A DNA stretch of 64,000 nt from Laceyella putida (GCF_042665195.1 NZ_JBHTBW010000015.1:52564-116563); one strand, 5' to 3'; shown: positions 45,034 to 54,132, counted from the stretch's first letter. The notes: generated by a model from the sequence alone, not told the origin. A program made the numbers and translations.

Positions 45034-45546
45034 TTAATAGATCGGAACCCAACCTTCTTTGGTTTTAAAGATCCGTACGGCCACCACTTTGCGGTCCGCC
45101 ATCAGGGTGAAATAGTGGCGGTAATTCTCGGGCACGGAAATCAAATCACCCGGCTCCAGTTCCACATCGAAGTAACGGCCATCCAATCCTTTAATCGCAA
45201 AAATGCCATGTCCACTCACAATAAACCGCACTTCATCGTCGGTATGGTGATGTTCCGCTTTAAAATTCTCCAGCAATTGGTCCAAGTTGGGGGTGGCATC
45301 GGACAAGGATACCACGTCCTCGGTCACATAGCCGCGCCTTGCCGACAAATCGTCGATCTCACTGCGAAACACTTGAATGATCTCCGCTTTTTCCTCATCA
45401 TTCAAATCGTATTTTTCCCGCAAGTGCGTCGGCAACTTGGAGATGTCCCAGTTCTCATAAATGACGCCTTGGCTGCTTAAGTATGCGCTCACCTCTTCAG
45501 GTTGGCTCAATCTTTCATCGTTGTCATGAAAACGCAATTCTGCCAT
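45034..45546 (-). CDS. mtnD: Acireductone dioxygenase
   Basis: Cupin that oxidises acireductone to 2-oxo-4-methylthiobutanoate and formate, the penultimate step of methionine salvage. From ATG 45546 (AGGAGG 8 nt upstream) it has 170 residues. Metal ligands are in EHHHTDDEVRFIVSGHG and a His in ENYRHYFTL. Last gene of the mtnW-X-B-D operon. Confidence 0.95.
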   Translation of the reverse strand: MAELRFHDNDERLSQPEEVSAYLSSQGVIYENWDISKLPTHLREKYDLNDEEKAEIIQVFRSEIDDLSARRGYVTEDVVSLSDATPNLDQLLENFKAEHHHTDDEVRFIVSGHGIFAIKGLDGRYFDVELEPGDLISVPENYRHYFTLMADRKVVAVRIFKTKEGWVPIY

Positions 45547-45558
45547 AATCAAGTCCTC

Positions 45559-46209
45559 CTATACATGGATGATGGGGGTGGATGAAAAAACCCGTGACTG
45601 CTGCAGCATCAACATCTTCAAATGGTAAGAGCACAAGAATTCAAAGGCTTCCAAATGTTTCTTCGCTTCAAACCCATCTTTGCCCCATACGGTGACGCCA
45701 TGGTTGCGAATCAACACCGCTTTGGTTCCCGGTGTGATCACATCACCCACTTCTTTCGCCAACGTGCGGAGATCGGCGAAATTCTCCACGATCGGCACGG
45801 TTATTTCGCCATCCTCTTCCCAAATCCCAAAAGCTTTGATCAACTCTTGATTGCGGAATGTGATCGCACCTTGATCGGCGTACAATTCCGACACCACATT
45901 GTTGTCCACCGTATGCACATGCAAACAGCAACCGGCGTCCGTCTTGCGGTACACCTCCACATGAATGCCCGTTTCCGCGGACGGCTTTAACGCGGTGGCT
46001 TCAACGGCTCTCCCCTCTCCATCGACAAGGAGAAAGTCTTCCAGCGTCCGTTTGCGTTTATCCTTGCCGCTGGCGCTGACCAATAATGTCAGGGGATCGT
46101 CGCACACCTTAATGGACAGGTTGCCGCTGGTTCCGGGAAACAAGTCCCGGCTGGCCAGCTCATCTTTGATCTCCGCCAACTCATGCCACTTCCGCGCCAC
46201 AATGCTCAT
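45559..46209 (-). CDS. mtnB: Methylthioribulose-1-phosphate dehydratase
   Basis: Class II aldolase-fold zinc enzyme. The 216 residues show FPGTSGNLSIKV, the zinc ligands in CLHVHTVDN and IRNHGVTVWG, and PSAETGIHVEVYR. The start ATG overlaps the mtnX stop as ATGA, with AAGGGGGT upstream. Confidence 0.94.
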   Translation of the reverse strand: MSIVARKWHELAEIKDELASRDLFPGTSGNLSIKVCDDPLTLLVSASGKDKRKRTLEDFLLVDGEGRAVEATALKPSAETGIHVEVYRKTDAGCCLHVHTVDNNVVSELYADQGAITFRNQELIKAFGIWEEDGEITVPIVENFADLRTLAKEVGDVITPGTKAVLIRNHGVTVWGKDGFEAKKHLEAFEFLCSYHLKMLMLQQSRVFSSTPIIHV

Positions 46210-46868
46210 GCCACAACCCCCTTGTGCTGAAGAGATGAAAGGATGTCATGAAAGGTGGTAAACGGCGTGTAAGCGATGCCCAACTCTTCGCATTTCTTTA
46301 CGAGGAAATCGCGGGCAAACACTTGGTCCGCCTGTTTCGCTGCGGCCAGATCGGTGATTGAATCACCAATGACGATCCGGTGGTACAGATCCCTCGGAAA
46401 CTGTTTCAAAATCGCGGGTTTGCACAAGCCGCAATCGTTTTGACAAGTCTCATCACACCCGTAGGGCCACAGGATGCGGATCGTTTCCCCGCTGAAGTCA
46501 CTGCCGTTGCAGTAGATGCTCTCCCGGTCCACATAGCCATCCAGCATGGGATAGACAAAAAAGTCAATTCCCCCGCTCACGATGTACAGCGGGATTTCCC
46601 GAGCTTTGGCAAATTGCACAAACTCAGCGAAACCGGGGCGTATGCGCGCATGTTCCAGCACGAACTGAATGATCTCCTCCTTCAGGGCAACGGGCAACAT
46701 GGCAAACATCTGCCCCACACCCGAACGGATCGATTGGCGCTGGGCCAACACATTCTCTTTGATCGCTTCCCACGCCGGAGGGGCAAATTTCTTCATGATC
46801 GCGATGATATTGTCCGTATCCGTGATGGTGCCATCGAAATCGCAGAACAGAATCGGTTGTTTGCTCAT
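46206..46868 (-). CDS. mtnX: 2-hydroxy-3-keto-5-methylthiopentenyl-1-phosphate phosphatase
   Basis: HAD phosphatase that acts after MtnW. From ATG 46868 it has 220 residues: motif I ILFCDFDGTITDTDNI, motif II IVSGGIDFFV, motif IV VIGDSITDLAAAK, and a cysteine-rich insert (CDETCQNDCGLCKP). The start overlaps the mtnW stop by 4 nt, so the pair is translationally coupled. The MtnW/MtnX pair replaces the single enolase-phosphatase MtnC of other bacteria. Confidence 0.95.
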   Translation of the reverse strand: MSKQPILFCDFDGTITDTDNIIAIMKKFAPPAWEAIKENVLAQRQSIRSGVGQMFAMLPVALKEEIIQFVLEHARIRPGFAEFVQFAKAREIPLYIVSGGIDFFVYPMLDGYVDRESIYCNGSDFSGETIRILWPYGCDETCQNDCGLCKPAILKQFPRDLYHRIVIGDSITDLAAAKQADQVFARDFLVKKCEELGIAYTPFTTFHDILSSLQHKGVVA

Positions 46869-48106
46869 GGCCGCACCCCCCCACCCCAAAGCGAAAGCGC
46901 TTTGGCCAACTCAGGATGGGACGCACCCACTGCTGTCGGATCCCCACCCGCCAACACGACTTCGATCGCTTGGCGAAAAGCCCGTCCGCCGCCAACGGCG
47001 CCGTCCGGATGACCGTGCACTCCGCCACCCGCGTTAATGACGCAATCATTGCCGAAATCATCCATTAGCACGGGCACCAGCCCAGGATGAATCCCTGCGG
47101 AGGGAACGGGAAACGCGGGGCGAAGACCGGCCCACCCACTCACCAAGTGAGCATGGATTCCCAAGGCGTCTTGTTTGGGGATGGCGACACTGCCATAAGG
47201 GGATGGGAACAAGACGAAGTCCGCCCCCGCCAAACGCAATAACTTGCCTAAGAGCAGCGCCCGGTCCAACCCATACAGCGCGGAGGAGCTGAATGCGCCG
47301 GAGACAGCGGGATGAGCCATGATCGGCACGGAAATATCCGTATCTTCAGCCAGTTCTTGCAATACATCCAGCCCATACGCAAACACATTGAACAACAAGG
47401 CGTTGGCTCCTAAATCGACCGCCCGTTTCGCCTTTTCTTTCAGCTCGGAAGTGCGCCCCGTCAGATTGACGGCATACAGCGTCTTGTGTCCCGTTTCCGC
47501 TTCCGTCTCGCGCAGCACTTCTTTGGCTGCCCGAATCCGTTCGGCAAAGGGGGTCAAGGGATTGTCAAACAAGATCTCATCATCTTTGACCAAGTCGATG
47601 CCACCCAACGCCTGAGCGCGCAACTGATCTTGAAAGTAGGACAGGTCTCGCCCCAACATCGCCTTGAAAATGCTCATCACCAGGGGCCGATCAGCCACGC
47701 CCAAGGCCTCCCTGATTCCTTTGATTCCGTATTGCGGTCCCGGAAAAGCCTTTAACAGCTCGGGGGATAAGTCAAGATCCACCAGTTTGATCTCGCCGTC
47801 GAGAGAAAGCTTGCCAAACACGGTTGTGAGAATGGCAGGCAAATCCGGCGAGAAGTTGGCCGCGGGATAAGCGATTTTAATCAAGCCCCTGGTACGCTCG
47901 CCGCCGAGATAACGATTGGTGCGCTCCTCATCGGGAAGAGGGATCACTTCCACCACTTCCCCTTTATGCCGCTCCAATTGGGCTTGTTCTATCGCCGGCA
48001 GATTGGTCCAGGAACCAACGGTAAGCCCCAGCGCAATGCCCTCCGCTTTTTTATTCAGGTCCGCCTTCGCCTCATGCACGAGATAAGTCGCCACGACTTG
48101 GCCCAT
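46865..48106 (-). CDS. mtnW: 2,3-diketo-5-methylthiopentyl-1-phosphate enolase (RuBisCO-like protein)
   Basis: RuBisCO-like protein of the methionine salvage type. The 413 residues follow the large-subunit fold: N-terminal MGQVVATYLVHEAK, the metal/carbamate-loop region GGIDLVKDDEILFDNPLTPF, and phosphate-binding GGGVHGHPDGAVGGGRA. ATG follows TAAGGAG. First gene of the mtnW-X-B-D operon, under a SAM-I riboswitch. Confidence 0.95.
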   Translation of the reverse strand: MGQVVATYLVHEAKADLNKKAEGIALGLTVGSWTNLPAIEQAQLERHKGEVVEVIPLPDEERTNRYLGGERTRGLIKIAYPAANFSPDLPAILTTVFGKLSLDGEIKLVDLDLSPELLKAFPGPQYGIKGIREALGVADRPLVMSIFKAMLGRDLSYFQDQLRAQALGGIDLVKDDEILFDNPLTPFAERIRAAKEVLRETEAETGHKTLYAVNLTGRTSELKEKAKRAVDLGANALLFNVFAYGLDVLQELAEDTDISVPIMAHPAVSGAFSSSALYGLDRALLLGKLLRLAGADFVLFPSPYGSVAIPKQDALGIHAHLVSGWAGLRPAFPVPSAGIHPGLVPVLMDDFGNDCVINAGGGVHGHPDGAVGGGRAFRQAIEVVLAGGDPTAVGASHPELAKALSLWGGGVRP

Positions 48107-48123
48107 ACGCTCAACTCCTTACA

Positions 48124-48331
48124 ATAAAAAACCCCTTCGCGAGGAAGGGGATGATCAACAGACTCCACTTCCTCCCATCTCTCAGCTGATTCGCTGCAAG
48201 AATTAGCACCGTGCCGCCAATGGTTTGCACCATGCCCCTTTGTCTCCAAAGGCGTCCCATCACCTGATGGGTTGAACGGTCGGTTGCTGGGCTTCATCGG
48301 GCTCGTCCCTCCGCCTGCTCTTGATGAGAGA
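48124..48331 (-). promoter_or_regulatory. SAM-I riboswitch of mtnW-X-B-D
   Basis: The aptamer (about 48172-48331) contains CTCTCATCAAGAGCAGGCGG, GGGACGAGCCCGATGAAGCC, CAGCAACCGACCG, CACGGTGCTAATTCTTGCAG and AGCTGAGAGATGGGAG. One internal arm is longer than in the metI switch. The terminator CCCCTTCCTCGCGAAGGGG plus T-run is at 48124-48152. Confidence 0.95.
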
Positions 48332-48370
48332 AAACATATAATTCCGTTTCAATTTTCAATTTTCCTTGTC

Positions 48371-48399
48371 ATTATGTCATATAATCTCTACTATGTCAA
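48371..48399 (-). promoter_or_regulatory. Sigma-A promoter of mtnW, embedded in the end of mtnE
   Basis: TTGACA (48394-48399), 17 nt, CATAAT (48371-48376). The TTGACA box is the Leu-Thr codon pair just before the mtnE stop, so the promoter overlaps coding sequence. Confidence 0.75.
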
Positions 48400-49578
48400 T
48401 GGGTTTTTCACGAATAGGCACTTGGCCATCCGGTCAGCCGCCTCGATCAGACGCTCTTCGCTGGTCAGCATGCCAACCCGGACATAAGCATCTCCCGCTT
48501 GCCCAAATCCAAGCCCCGGCGCCACCGCCACATGCGCCTGCTCCAACAGGAGGTCGGCAAACGACTCCGAGGTATGCCCTTGTGGCACCGGCAACCAGCA
48601 GAAAAAAGAACCCGCGGGCTTCTCCGCTTGCCATCCATGCCCTCGCAACCGGTCGATAAACACATTGCGACGCCGCTCATACGTGGCCACCAGCTCACGC
48701 ACACAATCTTGCGGACTTAAAAGCGCGGTCGCGGCGGCCTGTTGGATGGCGCCAAACAAACTGACGTAAAAATGATCTTGTAGCAAATTTATGCTTTCAA
48801 TCACTTCTTCATTGCCCACCGCAAAGCCGACGCGCCAACCCGCCATATTGTACGTTTTGCTCAACGTGTAAATCTCAATTCCCACCTCTTTGGCCCCTGG
48901 CGTCTCCAAGAAACTTCGCGGTTTCAATCCATCGAAACCGATGGCGGCATAAGCGAAGTCATGAACAACCAACACATCCCGCTCGCCTGCCTTCCGCACC
49001 ACCTGGACAAAGAAGTCCGCATCGGCGACGGCGCCGGTCGGGTTGTTGGGATAATTGAGAAACATTAATTTCGCTTTGTCCCATGTCTCGGCGTCGATTG
49101 CGTCCAAATCCGGTAAAAACCGGTTTTCCGCCAATAACGGCATCAAGGCCATCTCCGCATCGGCCATGGCGATCCCTGACCAGTAGTCAGGATACCCAGG
49201 GTCGGGCACCAGCGCGACATCGCCCGGATTGAGGTAGCACTGAGCAATCTCAACCAATCCGACTTTGCCGCCAAACAGTACCGCTACTTCCGTCCGGGGA
49301 TTGAGTTCCACCCCATATTCCCGCTTGTAAAACTGGGCGACCGCCTCTTTGAGGAAATCATGCCCGCGAAACGGCGAATATCGATGGTGTTGGGGTTCAT
49401 CCGCAGCTTGTTTTAACGCCTCTACTATATGCGAAGGAGTGGGCAAATCCGGATTCCCTTGGCCTAAATTGATCACATCATGTCCTTGCGCCTGCAACCG
49501 GCCCACCTTGGCGACCAATCGGGCGAAAAACTGTTCAGGAAGGCGATTCAGCGCTTCCGCGCGTTGAAACCTTTTCAA
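48391..49578 (-). CDS. mtnE: Methylthio-2-oxobutanoate aminotransferase MtnE
   Basis: Transaminates 2-oxo-4-methylthiobutanoate to methionine. The 395-residue class I/II PLP enzyme shows VINLGQGNPDLPTPSHIVEA, NYPNNPTGAVAD and the PLP lysine in IYTLSKTYNMAGWRVGF. The start is TTG at 49578 with GAGGA just upstream. Divergent from mtnU, upstream of mtnW. Family assignment is firm; the mtn role follows from the locus. Confidence 0.9.
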   Translation of the reverse strand: MKRFQRAEALNRLPEQFFARLVAKVGRLQAQGHDVINLGQGNPDLPTPSHIVEALKQAADEPQHHRYSPFRGHDFLKEAVAQFYKREYGVELNPRTEVAVLFGGKVGLVEIAQCYLNPGDVALVPDPGYPDYWSGIAMADAEMALMPLLAENRFLPDLDAIDAETWDKAKLMFLNYPNNPTGAVADADFFVQVVRKAGERDVLVVHDFAYAAIGFDGLKPRSFLETPGAKEVGIEIYTLSKTYNMAGWRVGFAVGNEEVIESINLLQDHFYVSLFGAIQQAAATALLSPQDCVRELVATYERRRNVFIDRLRGHGWQAEKPAGSFFCWLPVPQGHTSESFADLLLEQAHVAVAPGLGFGQAGDAYVRVGMLTSEERLIEAADRMAKCLFVKNPLT

Positions 49579-49684
49579 GATTCCTCACATCCACTCTCTC
49601 GTAAATGTTCTTGAAATTCTAATGGTTTATGTTATATCGTTGAGGAGAATCTGTCAAAGTCTTTTTTGGGAGGATGTTTCTCCT

Positions 49685-50467
49685 ATGCGATTAAAATGCG
49701 CTGTGATTCAAATGGATATCGCCTTCGGGCAACCGGAAAGCAATATGGCCATGGTCGAACGGAAAATTGCCGACGCGGCCACGAATAATCCAGATGTAAT
49801 TGTCCTGCCAGAATTATGGACCACGGGCTACGACTTGCCGCGCCTGGATGAGATCGCCGATTCCGACGCGGCAACAGTGAAAGCCTTCATGGCAAAGCTA
49901 GCCCGACAATACGGCGTCCATATCATCGCCGGTTCGGTCGCCGAGCGGAATGCCGCCGGCACATGGAATACGTTGCTCGCCTTTAACAGCCATGGTGAGC
50001 AAGTGGGCGAATACCGGAAGGTGCACCTTTTTCGCCTGATGGACGAGGAGAAATACCTCCAGCCCGGGGAACGCATGGGTTCCTTTGAGCTGGCTGGCAT
50101 CCCTTGCGCTGGGGTCATCTGCTACGATATCCGTTTCCCCGAATGGATCAGGAAACATGTTGTCGCCGGTGCGCACGTGTTGTTCGTCGTCGCGGAATGG
50201 CCGATGCCGCGACTCTCCCACTGGCGTAATCTGCTCATCACCAGGGCCATCGAAAATCAATGCTATGTCGTCGCATGCAACCGGGTGGGCAGCGATCCCA
50301 ACAACACCTTTGCCGGCCACTCGCTCATCGTCGATCCCTGGGGGGAGATCGTGGTTGAAGCGGGGGCGGACGAACAAACCTTGTTTGCGGAGATCGACCT
50401 GGATCAAGTGACCCACATCCGCAAACAAATCCCCATCTTCACGGATCGTCGTCCGGATTTGTATTAA
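49685..50467 (+). CDS. mtnU: Carbon-nitrogen hydrolase MtnU (omega-amidase type)
   Basis: Nitrilase-superfamily enzyme, thought to hydrolyse the omega-amide keto acid produced when glutamine is the amino donor for MtnE. From ATG 49685 (TTGGGAGGAT upstream) it has 260 residues. The Glu-Lys-Cys triad is in VIVLPELWTTGYD, YRKVHLF and GVICYDIRFPEW. Divergent from mtnE and upstream of the mtnK leader. Confidence 0.9.
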   Translation: MRLKCAVIQMDIAFGQPESNMAMVERKIADAATNNPDVIVLPELWTTGYDLPRLDEIADSDAATVKAFMAKLARQYGVHIIAGSVAERNAAGTWNTLLAFNSHGEQVGEYRKVHLFRLMDEEKYLQPGERMGSFELAGIPCAGVICYDIRFPEWIRKHVVAGAHVLFVVAEWPMPRLSHWRNLLITRAIENQCYVVACNRVGSDPNNTFAGHSLIVDPWGEIVVEAGADEQTLFAEIDLDQVTHIRKQIPIFTDRRPDLY

Positions 50468-50499
50468 GCCGAACCACCACAGGCAATCAATTTATTCTG

Positions 50500-50529
50500 T
50501 TGACAATCTTCTACACAAAAGTGTATTAT
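50500..50529 (+). promoter_or_regulatory. Sigma-A promoter of mtnK-mtnA
   Basis: TTGACA (50500-50505), 18 nt, TATTAT (50524-50529). Confidence 0.8.
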
Positions 50530-50570
50530 TCCATTAACAATCTTAAGACAACGGCATATGGAAGTAGTCT

Positions 50571-50778
50571 CTTATCCAGAGCAGGTGGAGGGAAATGGCC
50601 CGATGAAGCCCAGCAACCGACCGTAATACCATCGCGAGATGGGGCACCTCGTCAACACAAGAGGAGCCGTGGTGCAAACCACGCAAGGCACGGTGCTAAT
50701 TCCAGCAAAACGATGATTTTGCGAGATAAGAGGTTTGGAGCGTATGATCCGAGCCTCTGACAGGAAGAGGCTCTTTTT
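50571..50778 (+). promoter_or_regulatory. SAM-I riboswitch of mtnK-mtnA
   Basis: Aptamer blocks CTTATCCAGAGCAGGTGGAG, GGCCCGATGAAGCCCAGCAA, CACGGTGCTAATTCCAGCA and GCGAGATAAGAGG, then the terminator GAGCCTCT-GACAGGA-AGAGGCTC plus TTTTT (50751-50778), 24 nt before the mtnK start. Confidence 0.95.
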
Positions 50779-50802
50779 ATATGCCCTGAAGGAGGACTTC
50801 CA

Positions 50803-52023
50803 GTGAGCCTGCAAACAAAAAAACCGTATGAAGCATTGACAACGGAAACAGTGGTTCAAGTCGTTGCGCCATTAAATCACTTCGATGATGTGAACCAATT
50901 GGAGATAAAAGAAATCGGAGATGGGAACTTAAACTATGTCTTCCATCTGGTTGAACCCGCCACGGGCAAGTCGCTGATCGTCAAACAAGCCCTTCCTTAT
51001 GCCAAAGTTGTTGGCGAAAGCTGGCCACTCACCTTGGACCGCGCGCGGATCGAGAGTGAGGCGCTCATCAAAGCGGGAGAATATGTCCCCGCACTCGTTC
51101 CCAAAGTGTATCATACAGACAGGCAATTGGCCTGCACGGTCATGGAAGATCTCTCCGACCATCTCATTCTGCGCAAAGGCTTGATCCAAGGGGAAGTCTA
51201 CCCCAAGTTGGCGGAACACATCGCCACATTCCTCGCGCAAACCTTGTTTCATACCAGTGACTTTTTCCTTCATCCCTTTGTCAAAAAGGAGCAAGTGAAG
51301 GCGTTTATCAATCCTGAACTTTGCAAAATCACAGAAGACCTGGTATTTACAGACCCTTTCTTCAATCATGATACGAATGATTTCCCTGAAGAATTGAAAT
51401 CCTCTGTCGAGAGACTGTGGAACGATCAAACGTTGAAGCGGGAAACGGCCAAGTTGAAGCATGCCTTCCTGACGCGCGCGGAAGCCTTGCTGCATGGGGA
51501 CTTGCATACTGGCAGCATTTTCGTCACGACTGATTCAACCAAAGTGATTGACCCGGAATTCGCTTATTATGGTCCAATCGGCTTTGACATCGGGCAATTC
51601 TTCGCCAATCTCGCGCTCAGTTATCTCTCCCACTTCCATCACAGCAAAGACCAGCATAAACGGCAACAGTTCCAAGCGTATCTGCTCAATGTGATTGAAG
51701 ATACCTGGACCCATTTCACCGAGCAGTTCAGCCAACTGTGGCACAGCAAAGGGCAAGAGGCCTACATGCAAGTGGCCGGGGTGGAAGAGGATTTCTTTGC
51801 CCAAGTGCTTGAAGATGCAATCGGGTTCGCAGGCTGTGAAGTGATCCGCCGAACGATCGGCTTGGCCCATGTCGCCGATCTCGATTCGATTGAAGACCAA
51901 GCATTGCAGTTGAAATTAAAGGAAAAAGCTCTCGCATTGGGAAGCACGCTGGTGAGAGAGCGCAAACAACTGACGAGGATTTCCCGGTTTCTGGAAACGA
52001 TCAGGGGTGTCGCCCATGCTTAG
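50803..52023 (+). CDS. mtnK: S-methyl-5-thioribose kinase
   Basis: Phosphorylates methylthioribose, the first salvage step after nucleosidase. The 406 residues have the aminoglycoside-phosphotransferase-like fold: EIGDGNLNYVFHLVEP, LIVKQALPY, the catalytic loop LLHGDLHTGSIFVT and VIDPEFAYYGPIGFDIGQFF. The start is GTG after GGAGGA. Overlaps the mtnA start region. Confidence 0.95.
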   Translation: MSLQTKKPYEALTTETVVQVVAPLNHFDDVNQLEIKEIGDGNLNYVFHLVEPATGKSLIVKQALPYAKVVGESWPLTLDRARIESEALIKAGEYVPALVPKVYHTDRQLACTVMEDLSDHLILRKGLIQGEVYPKLAEHIATFLAQTLFHTSDFFLHPFVKKEQVKAFINPELCKITEDLVFTDPFFNHDTNDFPEELKSSVERLWNDQTLKRETAKLKHAFLTRAEALLHGDLHTGSIFVTTDSTKVIDPEFAYYGPIGFDIGQFFANLALSYLSHFHHSKDQHKRQQFQAYLLNVIEDTWTHFTEQFSQLWHSKGQEAYMQVAGVEEDFFAQVLEDAIGFAGCEVIRRTIGLAHVADLDSIEDQALQLKLKEKALALGSTLVRERKQLTRISRFLETIRGVAHA

Positions 52024-53065
52024 ATCGATCGAGTATAAAAAGGATCATGTGCTGATATTGGATCAGCAACTTCTGCCTCATGAAACGGCCTATGTGCGCT
52101 GCGCGACGACTGCCGAGGTGTGGGAATGCATTCGGGCGTTAAAGGTACGGGGAGCCCCCGCCATCGGCATGGCCGCCGCCTTTGCCCTCGCCGTCTGGGC
52201 CAATCGTTCTCGGCTTTCCACCTTGCCCGCCTTTTTGGAATCGCTTGAGCGGGAACGGGACTATCTCGCTTCATCCCGGCCCACCGCGGTTAATCTCTTT
52301 TGGGCATTGGATCGCGTCATGTCCAAAGCGACAACGGCAACCGGCGTGGAAGAAGCCAAACGCCTGATTGAAACGGAGGCGCTGGCCATTCAGGCGGAAG
52401 ATGAAGCCGTCTGCAAAAGCATTGGTGAACACGCCTTATCCTTACTGGCGGACGGTGATGCCATCCTCACCATCTGCAATGCCGGAGCGATTGCCACCGC
52501 TCGCTATGGCACGGCTCTGGCCCCGCTCCATCTGGCAAAGGAACGCGGCATCGGCCTGTCCGCTTATGCCTGTGAAACACGCCCACTCCTGCAAGGGGGC
52601 CGCCTGACCACATGGGAATTGCAACAAGCGGGGGTGGACGTCACCTTGATCAGTGACAGCATGGCGGCCTATACGATGGCCACCAAAAAGATCGCCGCTG
52701 TCATCGTCGGTTGTGACCGTGTCGCGGCCAATGGGGATACCGCCAACAAAATCGGCACGTTTGGCTTGGCTGTTCTGGCAAAGGAATTCAATATTCCGTT
52801 CTATGTCGCCGCTCCGCTGTCGACGGTCGACTTGTCCACCGCCACGGGAGATGAGATCCCGATCGAAGAACGGGCTCCGGAAGAAATCACCCATTTCCAA
52901 GGCCAACCCATTGCCCCCGCGGGCACCAAGGTGTTCAACCCGGCCTTTGATGTGACACCACATCGCTATATCACCGCCATCATTACGGAAGCGGGAATTG
53001 TGCGGAACAACTATGCGGAGGCGCTATCTCGGTTGAAGCGAACAGAGCATGCCGCCGCACAATGA
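52016..53065 (+). CDS. mtnA: S-methyl-5-thioribose-1-phosphate isomerase
   Basis: Isomerises methylthioribose-1-phosphate to the ribulose form. The 349 residues start at ATG 52016 (AGGGGTG upstream), overlapping the end of mtnK by 8 nt. Conserved blocks are LKVRGAPAIGMAAAFALA, ILTICNAGAIATARYGTAL (catalytic Cys), YACETRPLLQGGRLTTWEL, VGCDRVAANGDTANKIGT (catalytic Asp) and NPAFDVTPHRYITAIITE. Confidence 0.95.
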   Translation: MLRSIEYKKDHVLILDQQLLPHETAYVRCATTAEVWECIRALKVRGAPAIGMAAAFALAVWANRSRLSTLPAFLESLERERDYLASSRPTAVNLFWALDRVMSKATTATGVEEAKRLIETEALAIQAEDEAVCKSIGEHALSLLADGDAILTICNAGAIATARYGTALAPLHLAKERGIGLSAYACETRPLLQGGRLTTWELQQAGVDVTLISDSMAAYTMATKKIAAVIVGCDRVAANGDTANKIGTFGLAVLAKEFNIPFYVAAPLSTVDLSTATGDEIPIEERAPEEITHFQGQPIAPAGTKVFNPAFDVTPHRYITAIITEAGIVRNNYAEALSRLKRTEHAAAQ

Positions 53066-53069
53066 AACA

Positions 53070-53117
53070 AGAACCCCCGGCGCACCCACTCACCATTGGG
53101 CACGCCAGGGGGTCTTC
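53070..53117 (+). terminator. Terminator after mtnA
   Basis: AGAACCCCC-GGCG and CGCC-A-GGGGGTCTTCT enclose an inner loop. The T-run is interrupted by C. Confidence 0.65.
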
Positions 53118-53262
53118 TCGTTTCAAGCCGCTTGTTATCAAATAGGAGGAAGGAGAAGGTACTCGAAAAATATTATAAACCAATGATTCTATTTTTAGCA
53201 ATAATCATTCATTTGTATGGAAGGTGAGCGAGAAAACGCACCCGCACCAGCCCTTCCGCCAC

Positions 53263-54024
53263 TCACCCGATAAACCGCCATGTATTGTCGATGATCTGCT
53301 GCCTTAGTGATGAGGCCTCTTCCCCACGCAGTTTTGCCAACTCCCGCAGCGTTCGTTCGATCATCAGGGGATGGGTGCGTTGCCCTCTCCAAGGTCCTTC
53401 GTGCGGCCAGGGGCCATCCGTTTCCAACATGATGAGGTGACGGGGATAGGTTGCCGCTATTTTTCGGGTTTCTTCCTTATATAGCAGATCAGGCGTGAAT
53501 GAAACATAGATTTCCCGCTCCGCCAGCTGGCGAAGTGTCGCCGAGTCCGTCTTGAGCCAATGGAAATGGACACGGGAGAGTGGATGCCGGTCGAGATGGG
53601 CCAATATCGTGCGGACATCTTCACTGACCCCATGCAGAATGACAGGCTTCTGCAAACGGCTGGCCAGTTGCAGCCATTGGTCCAAGAGCTCCAAGTAAGG
53701 GGCTTCCTCCCACTCGCTTCCCTCTGCGATCCGCTTCCGCCGCAAGTAATACGGCAGGCCAATTTCCCCGATGGCATCGATCTCCCGCTGATGCGTTTCA
53801 ATCCAAGCGATCAGCTCATCCGGCGCCTGGGGAGGCTGTTCTGGGTGAAACCCGCAAGCTGCGTATACTTTATCAGGATAACGCCGTTTTAGTTCCAAGG
53901 TCCGCTGTGAGGAAGCAAAGTCCATCGACACGGCGATCATGCCGATGAGGGCGGGATCAGCGCACATGTCGGCAATCTCGTCGTCTGTGTATTTTTCGAG
54001 GTGAATATGGGCGTCGAACAGCAT
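53263..54024 (-). CDS. TatD family metal-dependent hydrolase
   Basis: From ATG 54024 (AAAGGA 8 nt upstream) it has 253 residues. It shows the two-metal amidohydrolase ligands: FDAHIHLEKY, AIGEIGLPYY (Glu), PVILHGVSEDV (His), RVHFHWLKT (His) and IMLETDGPWPHEG (Asp). TatD proteins are DNases or related phosphoesterases. It is distinct from the yabD-type tatD usually beside metG. Function beyond the family is open. A short two-hairpin repeat lies 50 nt upstream. Confidence 0.88.
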   Translation of the reverse strand: MLFDAHIHLEKYTDDEIADMCADPALIGMIAVSMDFASSQRTLELKRRYPDKVYAACGFHPEQPPQAPDELIAWIETHQREIDAIGEIGLPYYLRRKRIAEGSEWEEAPYLELLDQWLQLASRLQKPVILHGVSEDVRTILAHLDRHPLSRVHFHWLKTDSATLRQLAEREIYVSFTPDLLYKEETRKIAATYPRHLIMLETDGPWPHEGPWRGQRTHPLMIERTLRELAKLRGEEASSLRQQIIDNTWRFIG

Positions 54025-54075
54025 GATGGGATTCCTTTCCATTTGCATTTTTAGTCGGTCTACCATGTTCCCAGC

Positions 54076-54132
54076 CTTTCTTAGCGATTGTTTTTTGTGA
54101 GCTTAGAAAGACTGGACTCCGCTTGGCGGAGT
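54076..54132 (-). repeat. Short two-hairpin repeat, copy 4
   Basis: CTTTCT (54076-54081) pairs with AGAAAG (54105-54110), and a perfect hairpin ACTCCGC-TTG-GCGGAGT follows at 54116-54132. Relative to copy 1, the first stem has a compensatory C-G to T-A change. Confidence 0.7.
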
